Shown here: piece after piece, positions 7,395-14,066 of the stretch
Layout of the letters: each line of letters starts with the position of its first letter
Numbering within the stretch: the stretch's first letter is position 1
Assembly: GCA_035560935.1 (NCBI GenBank)
Contig: DATMYQ010000088.1
Location: 1 to 17,251, forward strand
Direction: 5' to 3'
Length of the DNA stretch: 17,251 bases
DNA from: DATMYQ01 sp035560935
GTDB lineage: Bacteria > Bacillota > Negativicutes > Sporomusales > Sporomusaceae
The notes under the pieces: generated by a model
What the model was told of the DNA's origin: nothing
Seen by the model: only the letters and a program-made list of their open reading frames with translations
The model's database searches: none
Translations under genes and position numbers: made by a program

Positions 7395-8597
7395 TCACCC
7401 ACACCCCCGCCCCAGCTCTTCGCCGGGCGGGACCGATGCTTTAATGGTTCCCCGGAACTTCTCCAGCAGCCAGTCTGCCAGCTTTGTCACTTCCCGGTCC
7501 ACCGGACTTTCCGGACAAACCTCCCGGAGCGGCAATCGCCGTTCCGCCGCTATTTGGACCGCCTCATCATCCTGGGGTAACCCGGCGGCCAAACCGGCTG
7601 TCAATTCCCGGGCGACGACCCGCATCGCCGTTCGGGCGTCATTCTGGCAACGGTTCAGCACCAAGTGCATTTTGTCCCGGGTATAACCCAGGGAGGTCAG
7701 CATATCAAGACATATTCTCATATTTTTTACCGCCGCCCGCCCCGGACCGGACACCAGCAGAATTTCATCCGCTTCATCCAACAACGCGACCATATTATCA
7801 TTAAACGCCGATTCGGTATCCACCACGATATAACCGAAGTTTTCCCGCATTTCCTGGATGACATTGTGCAAATGGCGGCTGTGGATGATGGCGGCCTGTT
7901 CCACACGAAGCGGCGCTGCCAACACTTGCACCTTTTCATTATAAGGCGTCAGACAGCGTTGGAGCAGGGAACCGCTCAGGCGATCAATGTCATTGAGCAA
8001 ATCGGCCACGCTGCTCCGGGGTTCCAGTGCCAGAAACATCGCCACATCACCGAACTGCAAGTCCGCGTCCAGTATCCCCACTGTTTCACCTGATTTTTCC
8101 GCCAGCGCCAGCGCCAGATTGACAGCAATCGTCGTCTTACCGGTTCCCCCTTTGGGACTGAACAGACAAATGACTTTACCCTGCTCTTCCGGCTCCTCTA
8201 TGGGAACCGCCCGGCGGCGCTGCTCTTCTCCAAAGGCTTGCCGGATTGATTGAACCAGTTCGTCGCTGCTGAACGGTTTCACCAGATAGTCCTTCGCTCC
8301 CGCCACCAAAGAACGTCGCAGATATTCTTGCTCTCCCTGCACGCTCATGATAATCACGCTGGCAGCAGGAAAGATAGCCGTAATTTTTTCCGTTGCCGTG
8401 ATTCCATCCATTCCGGGCATATTGATATCCATCAATACCACATCCGGCCTGATTTCCTGAACCAAGGCGATCGCCGCTTCACCGGAATCAGCCATTCCGG
8501 CAACTTGGATTTCCGGATGGAAATCCAGTAGTTTGCGAATATTTTCCCGGGTCGCCTCCATATCATCGACAATTAAAACCCGTATTTTCACAGCCAT
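7395..8597 (-). CDS. Response regulator receiver fused to CpaE/MinD-like ATPase
   Basis: The product has 400 residues in two domains. Residues 4-122 form a CheY-type receiver with D11, D12, phosphoacceptor D57 (VVLMDINMPGMDG), S85 and K107 (YLVKPF). Residues about 140-385 form a ParA/MinD/CpaE ATPase with deviant Walker A SPKGGTGKTT (K149 and K154), Walker A' LDADLQFGD (D177, D179) and a VVDTESAF segment in the Walker B position. CpaE-type proteins position Flp/Tad pili or other polar machinery, but no tad genes are present here. There is no helix-turn-helix. The ATG at 8597 follows a near-perfect AAAGGAGG at 5 bases. It lies directly upstream of degS and is its likely phosphorylation partner (inference). 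Confidence 0.9.
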   Translation of the reverse strand: MAVKIRVLIVDDMEATRENIRKLLDFHPEIQVAGMADSGEAAIALVQEIRPDVVLMDINMPGMDGITATEKITAIFPAASVIIMSVQGEQEYLRRSLVAGAKDYLVKPFSSDELVQSIRQAFGEEQRRRAVPIEEPEEQGKVICLFSPKGGTGKTTIAVNLALALAEKSGETVGILDADLQFGDVAMFLALEPRSSVADLLNDIDRLSGSLLQRCLTPYNEKVQVLAAPLRVEQAAIIHSRHLHNVIQEMRENFGYIVVDTESAFNDNMVALLDEADEILLVSGPGRAAVKNMRICLDMLTSLGYTRDKMHLVLNRCQNDARTAMRVVARELTAGLAAGLPQDDEAVQIAAERRLPLREVCPESPVDREVTKLADWLLEKFRGTIKASVPPGEELGRGCG

Positions 8598-8718
8598 TCC
8601 AGCCTCCTTTAGACCATCACAAACGCCCTATATGGGAGATTCTCGGCTCTTCCCGTCATTTTTGTGCGCCCAATGAACCACGCACTTGACACTTTTATAA
8701 AACATGCCCCTCACGGAT

Positions 8719-8846
8719 ATTTGACAGAGAACACACGTCATAAAAAATGACGGCGTCAAATCCATATTCCGCTTCACATGAAAGCTGCAAACACAGATTA
8801 TATTCGCCGTCAGGGCAAGCTTTCCTTTTCTCTCAAGGAACAGCTT
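8719..8846. repeat. Intergenic segment with several nested inverted repeats
   Basis: The 259-base gap between the decarboxylase stop (8857) and the receiver-ATPase start (8597) holds no credible gene. It contains these inverted repeats: CGTCAT 8736-8741 with ATGACG 8747-8752; ATTTGAC 8719-8725 with GTCAAAT 8755-8761; TGACGGCG 8748-8755 with CGCCGTCA 8805-8812; and an 11-bp stem, AAGCT plus TTCCTT at 8817-8827 with AAGGAA at 8835-8840 and AGCTT at 8842-8846, with one bulged base. The last could end the decarboxylase transcript but has no T-run. No family is recognised. Confidence 0.5.
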
Positions 8847-8856
8847 TAAGCAAATT

Positions 8857-10023
8857 TCAACCCGCTGTGGCCAATCCCGCGCCATCACCCAATTCGGTCC
8901 GCACTTCTTCCCAAATGACAATAGAAGTTTTGGCAAAACCGTTGAACACGGTGGCCGAGGCCGAAGTATAGGCACCACAGGCAGGCACCAGGATCAGGTC
9001 ATTCACTGCCAACGGCGGCGTGGACCGGTCCCGGAACAAGACGTCCAGCGAATCGCAGCTGGGTCCGGCAAAGGTGGCCCGGATCGTTTTATCCTGCCGG
9101 AAGGTTTCCAGTTCAAAATCCCAATGGTCAAAAATCACTCCGGAGAAAGTACCATAGAGTCCGTCATCCAAAAAATACCATTGCTGTCCACTACGAATTT
9201 TTTCACCAATAACCCGGGTGATCAGATTGGCTGCCGTCCCACAGATAAACCGACCCGGTTCGGCCCAAACTTCCACTCCGGCAAAACTACGGTTCAGTTC
9301 CTGCTGAATCGCATCAGCCATTGGCACCACATCAATCGCTTCAACCCGGGTGGGAATAGGAAAACCGCCACCAATATCCAGCATTCTGAGCGGTATTCCC
9401 GCCGCCGCCGCTTCATCAAACAGGCGCCGGCAAACCCTTAGCGCTTCCAAATACGCCTCCGCACCGACCGACTGACTACCCACGTGAAAGCAAAGGCCGG
9501 CCGCATCCAGTCCCGCATCCCGGGCCTGCCGGAGTAAATCAATCGCTTCACTTGGCTGCGCGCCAAATTTTTCGTTTAAATTAACCAGAGCTTTGACATT
9601 ATCCATACGGATCCGCAACAAAACAGTCCCGCCGGGAACAGCGGCCGCCATCTTGGCCACCTCGCCGGCACTGTCAAAGGTAAATTTATATACACCTGTC
9701 TGTTGGGCCACACTCAACCCGGAGGCCGTCTTAACCGGATTGGCATACACCAGTCGTTCCGGTTCAATACCCATGGCCGACAGCGCCCGCATTTCACCGT
9801 CAGACGCCAAGTCGAAGCAGGACCCCAATTCAGCGAGCCGCCGGACAATCCGTTCATCAGGATTGGCCTTCACCGCGTAATGCAGTTTGACTCCCGGCAA
9901 ATGATCCGCCAGCAAACGATAATTTCGTTCAATTTGCTCCAGCGACAACACTAGCAGCGGCGTACCATACCGTTCCGCCAGATCCTCAACAGCAGTTTTT
10001 GACAATCGAAAATAGTTGCACAT
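8857..10023 (-). CDS. Fold-III ornithine/lysine decarboxylase
   Basis: A 388-residue alanine-racemase-fold decarboxylase of the eukaryotic-ODC/Selenomonas LDC family. Motifs in order are YAVKANP with K52 binding PLP, HVGSQ (180-184), DIGGG (216-220), EPGR (255-258), GPSCDSLD with catalytic C323 and D324 from the partner subunit, and GAYTSASATVFNGF (350-363). The family makes putrescine from ornithine and/or cadaverine from lysine. In Selenomonas the cadaverine is attached to peptidoglycan. Specificity is not settled here; an alanine in GAYT rather than GSYT and V/K/L in the loop before K52 differ from what I recall of the Selenomonas enzyme. The ATG at 10023 matches the family start but its SD (GGGGTG) is about 12 bases away. 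A GTG at 10038, with AGGA 5 bases before it, is a good alternative. Confidence 0.9.
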   Translation of the reverse strand: MCNYFRLSKTAVEDLAERYGTPLLVLSLEQIERNYRLLADHLPGVKLHYAVKANPDERIVRRLAELGSCFDLASDGEMRALSAMGIEPERLVYANPVKTASGLSVAQQTGVYKFTFDSAGEVAKMAAAVPGGTVLLRIRMDNVKALVNLNEKFGAQPSEAIDLLRQARDAGLDAAGLCFHVGSQSVGAEAYLEALRVCRRLFDEAAAAGIPLRMLDIGGGFPIPTRVEAIDVVPMADAIQQELNRSFAGVEVWAEPGRFICGTAANLITRVIGEKIRSGQQWYFLDDGLYGTFSGVIFDHWDFELETFRQDKTIRATFAGPSCDSLDVLFRDRSTPPLAVNDLILVPACGAYTSASATVFNGFAKTSIVIWEEVRTELGDGAGLATAG

Positions 10024-10079
10024 GTTTTGATCACTCACCCCTTTCCTATTTTGCGAAGATGTGCAAAAATACAGATATG

Positions 10080-10107
10080 ATTGTATCACAACCGTCTCAA
10101 AGTGCAA
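10080..10107 (-). promoter_or_regulatory. Extended -10 promoter of the fold-III decarboxylase gene
   Basis: On the minus strand TTGCAC (10107-10102) is followed after 16 bases by TACAAT (10085-10080) preceded by TGA, an extended -10 (TGnTACAAT). The expected leader is about 40-50 bases. The -35 box is only half consensus. Confidence 0.55.
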
Positions 10108-10136
10108 GCAAAAATCGTACTGAAAACCCAATATTT

Positions 10137-10162
10137 TCACGACCCGGCAGTCTCCGGCATGA
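10137..10162. repeat. Bulged hairpin in the gap upstream of the decarboxylase promoter
   Basis: TCACG plus CCGG (10137-10147, with two bulged bases) pairs with CCGG plus CATGA (10154-10162) around the loop CAGTCT. The surrounding segment 10110-10205 lies between the 51-codon gene's terminator and the decarboxylase promoter and is not explained by any gene I can support. Confidence 0.35.
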
Positions 10163-10209
10163 CAAAGCCTCTTGCTACCTAAGATCACGCTCTTTTTTAT
10201 CTTGTCCGG

Positions 10210-10233
10210 AAAAAAAAGAGCCCGCAGGCTCTT
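10210..10233 (-). terminator. Intrinsic terminator after the 51-codon gene
   Basis: AAGAGCC (10216-10222) and GGCTCTT (10227-10233) form a perfect 7-bp stem with a CGCA loop. On the minus strand a run of eight T follows directly (the A-run at 10210-10217, which overlaps the base of the stem). It lies 2 bases beyond the stop codon of the small gene. Confidence 0.9.
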
Positions 10234-10235
10234 GA

Positions 10236-10391
10236 TTATTTCGGCAGCACCTTTTTTCCTACCGCTGCCAATTCCCGGTCCAGTATTTCCTGGAAATTAC
10301 TGGATGTTTTCTTCTTGAAGCCTTCCGTGGTTCCAGGAAGATCTCTCCTCTGTAAATCCGCGCGTTGAGCCAGCAAAACTCTCGTAACCAT
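10236..10391 (-). CDS. Small protein of unknown function (51 residues)
   Basis: A short reading frame that I found by translating the gap by hand. The product starts MVTRVLLAQRADLQ, has a basic middle (GFKKKTSSNFQ) and ends ELAAVGKKVLPK. It is soluble and has no signal peptide, membrane segment or cysteine. The case for a real gene is the setting. The ATG at 10391 has AAGGAGG 7 bases upstream, a candidate promoter lies at 10458-10486, and a strong intrinsic terminator begins 2 bases after the TAA. The FQEILDREL segment looks amphipathic and faintly recalls N-terminal segments of small flagellar-operon or regulatory proteins, but that is too weak for a call. Function is unknown. Confidence 0.75.
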   Translation of the reverse strand: MVTRVLLAQRADLQRRDLPGTTEGFKKKTSSNFQEILDRELAAVGKKVLPK

Positions 10392-10457
10392 AATCAGCCC
10401 TCCTTGGCGTCTGGCAGTTACCTGAACTCACTAGTAATATCGCAATATTTGCAGAGA

Positions 10458-10486
10458 ATATTAAGGTTTATTTGAAATTTTCACAA
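10458..10486 (-). promoter_or_regulatory. Candidate sigma-A promoter of the 51-codon gene
   Basis: On the minus strand TTGTGA (10486-10481) and TAATAT (10463-10458) are spaced by exactly 17 bases, giving a leader of about 60 bases to the ATG at 10391. Each box matches consensus at four of six positions. It lies just upstream of, and divergent from, the metallophosphoesterase gene. Confidence 0.45.
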
Positions 10487-10502
10487 ATGAGGTTCCGTCA
10501 TT

Positions 10503-11711
10503 ATGCGCAACGACTGGTTTTATATCGTCAACTTTTCCCTGCCGCTGCTTTGTCTGTTGACCAACTGGATTTGCTACAGGCTGGCCCTGCACGTTTTTCC
10601 GGCTTTGAACCGGCGACTGTTCCGGCTTTTGTTCGTGTCCGGCAGCCTGCTCAGTCTGACAGCGGTCCTCTACGCCCGGTTCTCTTTTCGCTGGCACAGC
10701 TTTCCGGATTTTTCCGGTTTTATTTTTGGTGTTTATGCTGCCATCGGCTGGAATCTCAGCCAGATGATCGCCGTAGTGCTGTTGCCGCCATTTTTACTGC
10801 TTTTCTGGTTTTTTCGTCAGCGACCGGCGATCACCAGATCCATCGCCGGAAGGATCGAATCCCTCTCCCGGCGCCGTTTTCTCAGCGGCCTTCTGGCACT
10901 CCCCCCCTGTCTGGGAACAGGGATTACCGTCAGCGGCCTATCCGGCGCCCACGCAGACCCGGAAGTAAACCGCCTCCGGCTTCGCATCCCGGACCTTCCT
11001 GCCGAGCTGTCCGGCCTCACCATCGTGCAAATCAGCGATACACATCTGGGACCGTTTTTTGATCTGGATAAGCTGGACCGTCTGCTGCAGCGGGTGGCGG
11101 CCGAGCGCCCGGATCTGCTGCTGATCACCGGCGATCTGGTGGACGATCTGGCACTGCTGCCGGCTGCCCTGGAAAAGATTGACCGCCTGCAGCCGCTCTG
11201 TCGCCTCGGTATGTATTTTTGTCTGGGCAACCACGAATACTTCCGCGACATTTCCCAGGTTCGCCGCCTACTGGACGGCAGCAAACTGACCACGCTGACC
11301 AATCGTCATCAGTTGCTGCAAGCCGGTAAACGGCCGTTTTATTTACTGGGTGTTGACTACCCTCCCACCCGAAATCCCGCCGACCGGCGCGTTCTTTGCC
11401 AGCACTATTTCCGGCAGGCGGCTGACGGCGTCCCCGCCAACGCTATCACGCTGCTGATAGCCCACCATCCTGACTTTATTTTTGACGCTTTTGACGCCGG
11501 TGTGCATCTCACACTGGCCGGTCATACCCACGGCGGCCAACTGGGCCTGCTCGGCCAGCCCGTGCTGCCATTTGGCTTCCAATTTCAGCGGGGTTTGTAC
11601 CGCCAGGATGACGCACTGGCCTACGTTAACGTCGGAGCAGGACACTGGCTGCCCTTTCGGCTGGGCTGTCCGGCCGAGCTGGCAGTTCTGACTCTGGTTC
11701 CCGCGCCATAA
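10503..11711 (+). CDS. Membrane-anchored calcineurin-like metallophosphoesterase (YkuE-type)
   Basis: The product has 402 residues. Residues 1-110 hold about three to four hydrophobic helices (roughly 6-30, 38-60, 70-104). These are followed by a twin-arginine-like SRRRFLSGLLALP segment (122-134) and a catalytic domain from about 160. Metal ligands are visible: DTH (D179, H181), GDLVDD (D211), GNHE (N243, H244), the AHHPD histidine and GHTHGGQ. Relatives include YkuE and YaeI-like phosphoesterases, which act on the outer face of the membrane, but the substrate is unknown. The ATG at 10503 has GAGGT about 9 bases upstream. The last 86 bases overlap the convergent L,D-transpeptidase gene, an unusual tail-to-tail arrangement. 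Confident as a family call, not for substrate. Confidence 0.88.
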   Translation: MRNDWFYIVNFSLPLLCLLTNWICYRLALHVFPALNRRLFRLLFVSGSLLSLTAVLYARFSFRWHSFPDFSGFIFGVYAAIGWNLSQMIAVVLLPPFLLLFWFFRQRPAITRSIAGRIESLSRRRFLSGLLALPPCLGTGITVSGLSGAHADPEVNRLRLRIPDLPAELSGLTIVQISDTHLGPFFDLDKLDRLLQRVAAERPDLLLITGDLVDDLALLPAALEKIDRLQPLCRLGMYFCLGNHEYFRDISQVRRLLDGSKLTTLTNRHQLLQAGKRPFYLLGVDYPPTRNPADRRVLCQHYFRQAADGVPANAITLLIAHHPDFIFDAFDAGVHLTLAGHTHGGQLGLLGQPVLPFGFQFQRGLYRQDDALAYVNVGAGHWLPFRLGCPAELAVLTLVPAP

Positions 11712-12990
11712 TTTTCGTCACGTTCCCGGCCCGATAACGCTGGTTCAGCACTGGTACCGCCAGCTCCAGATACCGTTCCACCGGGTGCCACAACCCAAAG
11801 CCGCCGAACAGACCCTGCACCGACGCCGGAGTTAAATACACTACGCCTTCCCGCAGCACACCGGGTACCGACCGGTTGGCGTAGCGGGCTTCTTTTTTTT
11901 GCCCGTCCCACTGCACATCCAGTTGCAGTGCGGATACCATGCCCCACAGCGGCAGCAACAGCTCGTTACCGTTAAACACCGCCCACCAGGAAGAAGCCAC
12001 ACCGTTCACCTTAAACCCGGCAACCCGGGCAAACACGACTGCCTGCCCTTTTTGTTCTCTCACAATCTGCCGGCCAAGAGCCTCCGGCAAAAGTCCTTCC
12101 AGTTTTTGTTCCGCCAGTTGCCGCCGCGCTTCACTCTCCAGTCCGCCGTATCCCCGGTAGCCATAAATATCGGGGTATACCGTCATGCTGACTTCACCTT
12201 CACGGCCCACGCTAACCCGGACCGATTCATAGGTAATATCCAGCGGCGTGGCCTGGTCCACTTCCTCAAACAGTTCCTCCACATCGGCTTCCTGCATCCG
12301 GATACAGCCGTTGGAAACAGCAGCGCCAATGTACCAGGGGGCGTTGGTGCCGTGAATGCCATAAGCGTTGCCGAAGCCCAGCCAACGATACCCCAGCGGA
12401 TTGGCCGGCCCCGACGGCGTAATGGCCGCTCCGCGCTGCCGCAGCCGCGGCGGCGGATACCACCAGGGATTCCGTTCTTTTTGTGTAATCACATAATGTC
12501 CCAATGGGGTCGGCGTCGCCGGGCTGCCCACGGCCACCGGATACACCCGGACCCGTTCCCCGTCTCGCCAAAAGCTCAGTGTCCGGCTGGGTATATCTAC
12601 CTGAATGCGCTGGCCTGTCGTCAGCCGCAATGCCCGGTTTCCGCTCCACGAAATGGGGTCCGGAGATTTCCGGAACGCCGGCGCTATCTGTAGCAGGAGC
12701 CGCGGCGGCGGCGGACCGCCAGTCAGTGACACCGAGTCGCCAGCGGTCCACCAGTGCCACGGCATAAACGACCCGACCCCGCTTCCGGCGTTTTTTATCC
12801 AGGTTGGCGCCAGGCGCGCTCCGCCCGTCTGGCCATATCCTTTCCAAACCGCTGCGCCTCCGGTCAGGAGCGTCATTATTCCCAGCAGCACCAGCAGACA
12901 TTGCACATTAACCCAGTAGCGCCTCCGCTGTAAGTGTTCTTTCTCCCGCTTTCGTTCCCGGCGGGACGGTTGATGGTTCTGTATGCTCAT
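11626..12990 (-). CDS. L,D-transpeptidase (YkuD) with C-terminal stalk/Cu-amine-oxidase-N-like domain
   Basis: This 455-residue protein has a basic N-terminus (about 1-25), one membrane helix (about 28-50) and a proline-rich stretch near 93-97. The YkuD domain (about 127-262) carries HGTN (H213) and SNGCIRM with catalytic C229. Such enzymes cross-link peptidoglycan or attach proteins to it outside the cytoplasmic membrane. The usual histidine before GC is asparagine here. The region from about 330 (FKVNGV, LLPLWGMVSALQLDVQWD, VYLTPASV) resembles the copper-amine-oxidase-N/stalk domains of secreted Firmicute proteins. The last 25 or so residues are low-complexity and are encoded in the overlap with the phosphoesterase gene. 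The ATG at 12990 has AAGGGA 7 bases upstream. An upstream in-frame start at 13029 would add 13 residues before it and is less likely. Confidence 0.88.
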   Translation of the reverse strand: MSIQNHQPSRRERKREKEHLQRRRYWVNVQCLLVLLGIMTLLTGGAAVWKGYGQTGGARLAPTWIKNAGSGVGSFMPWHWWTAGDSVSLTGGPPPPRLLLQIAPAFRKSPDPISWSGNRALRLTTGQRIQVDIPSRTLSFWRDGERVRVYPVAVGSPATPTPLGHYVITQKERNPWWYPPPRLRQRGAAITPSGPANPLGYRWLGFGNAYGIHGTNAPWYIGAAVSNGCIRMQEADVEELFEEVDQATPLDITYESVRVSVGREGEVSMTVYPDIYGYRGYGGLESEARRQLAEQKLEGLLPEALGRQIVREQKGQAVVFARVAGFKVNGVASSWWAVFNGNELLLPLWGMVSALQLDVQWDGQKKEARYANRSVPGVLREGVVYLTPASVQGLFGGFGLWHPVERYLELAVPVLNQRYRAGNVTKIMAREPESELPARPDSPAERAASVLLRR

Positions 12991-13068
12991 AGCAAGTTCC
13001 CTTCCCCGTTCTCCCGCGCCGGGAAACAAACAGCGTCACCCTCCCAAAAATGGTATATGGATAACGGT

Positions 13069-13839
13069 TTAATCAGCATAAAACGGTTTGCGTTCCCGAA
13101 ACCAAACCACTTTCAGACCACTGCGTTCGGCAATTTCTTCCGCAGCATCCATACCCCGGCCAATCGCCTCCGGCTGGTGGGCATCCGAGCCGATCGTCAC
13201 GTGATGTCCTCCCAGTTGGCGAAACCGCTGACAAATTTGCAGTAATGCGACGGCGGCATCCGGGCGGTCCAGTCGCCGGGTATTAATTTCCAAAGCTTTT
13301 TCCCGTTGTGCCAGCGCTGTCAGCACGGCGTCAATTTCTTCGGCATGCTCGCTGTAACGCAGTTCCGGGTCGTCATAACGGGCGTAACGGGCGATATAAT
13401 CAATATGCCCCAGACTGTCGATAAAGTCGTGAGTCGTCACACACTCCAGCATCGCCTGCAAATAATGGCGGTAAGCGGACGGTTTGTCCCTTTCTTGATA
13501 AAAACCTGTATCATACAAATCCATATTGTCAATAACATGCACCGACCCCAGCACATAGTCGAAGTCCGTCCGAGCCGCCAACCGGCGATTTTCTTCCCGG
13601 CAGTCAACCCGCATGCCCACTTCAATGCCCAGCAGCACTTCCTGGCTGCGATATGCGCCATAAGCGTCAAAATAGCGATCCACGTCAAAAAGAAACGCGT
13701 CCGGGCGGGGGTAGGATAAATCCATGTGTTCCGTCAGGGTAATCCCCAAACCCAGCTGTCGGGCCCTATCCATCGCTTCCGCCAGTGTCATCCGTGAATC
13801 GGTCGAAACCGTAGTGTGTAAATGAGTATCCATTCGCAT
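13069..13839 (-). CDS. PHP-domain phosphoesterase, histidinol-phosphatase (HisK/HisJ)-like
   Basis: A 256-residue PHP-superfamily hydrolase. The metal-binding motifs appear in order: DTHLH at the N-terminus, TEHMD, GIEVGM, GSVHVID, the SLGHIDYIARY segment and GSDAH near the C-terminus. The size and the GSVH...D and GHIDYI features match the monofunctional histidinol phosphatase family, which dephosphorylates L-histidinol phosphate. No other his genes are present, so a different phosphate ester remains possible. The ATG at 13839 has GGAGG 11 bases upstream. A GTG at 13848 sits too close to that SD and would add three residues. It precedes the L,D-transpeptidase by 78 bases on the same strand, so the two may be co-transcribed. 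Confidence 0.85.
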   Translation of the reverse strand: MRMDTHLHTTVSTDSRMTLAEAMDRARQLGLGITLTEHMDLSYPRPDAFLFDVDRYFDAYGAYRSQEVLLGIEVGMRVDCREENRRLAARTDFDYVLGSVHVIDNMDLYDTGFYQERDKPSAYRHYLQAMLECVTTHDFIDSLGHIDYIARYARYDDPELRYSEHAEEIDAVLTALAQREKALEINTRRLDRPDAAVALLQICQRFRQLGGHHVTIGSDAHQPEAIGRGMDAAEEIAERSGLKVVWFRERKPFYAD

Positions 13840-13911
13840 CGCGTGCACTTCCTCCCCGTTGGTCTGCTGCCCCTTACAGGCGCGCTGACCATACTTTTTA
13901 TTTTACCATAA

Positions 13912-13923
13912 CCCGCCGGCGGG
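13912..13923. repeat. Perfect 12-bp palindrome in the divergent PHP/lepB gap
   Basis: CCCGCCGGCGGG is self-complementary. It lies between TTTTCC and TAAAAT boxes spaced 17 bases apart on the minus strand, so it could be an operator in the spacer of the promoter for the PHP gene. The -35 box is poor, so the promoter itself is uncertain. Confidence 0.4.
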
Positions 13924-13973
13924 GAAAAGGATCACGCCCAGCGGTTCAAGCCCGCCGCATTCTGCGTGAATCA

Positions 13974-14002
13974 TTGCCATCAGGTCTTATCAGGCGTATA
14001 AT
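13974..14002 (+). promoter_or_regulatory. Strong sigma-A promoter of signal peptidase I
   Basis: TTGCCA (13974-13979) and TATAAT (13997-14002) are separated by exactly 17 bases. They match consensus at five and six of six positions. The expected start near 14009 gives a leader of about 58 bases to the GTG at 14067. Confidence 0.85.
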
Positions 14003-14066
14003 ATAAAGATGCAATTCGTGGAATCTCCATGGATATTTTGCGGACATCAGAAAAGAGGGAAGATTT

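Noticed and set aside
8628..8978. 116-codon minus-strand frame covering the gap after the fold-III decarboxylase
   Set aside because: Its first part lies inside the decarboxylase coding region in another frame. The internal ATG at 8765 (45 codons) has no convincing SD and the frame runs through the inverted repeats.
10110..10205. c-di-GMP, ZTP or lysine riboswitch upstream of the decarboxylase
   Set aside because: Short resemblances (for example GACAAAGCC on the plus strand and GGGTCGTGA on the minus strand) are not accompanied by the rest of any consensus, and the segment lies upstream of the best promoter.
10472..11062. 196-codon plus-strand frame overlapping the start of the metallophosphoesterase gene
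   Set aside because: It shares the region in another frame and its composition is that of a frame-shifted reading. The overlapping frame has all metal ligands.
11899..12693. 264-codon plus-strand frame opposite the L,D-transpeptidase gene
   Set aside because: No SD, no recognisable domain; antisense to a gene with an intact YkuD active site.
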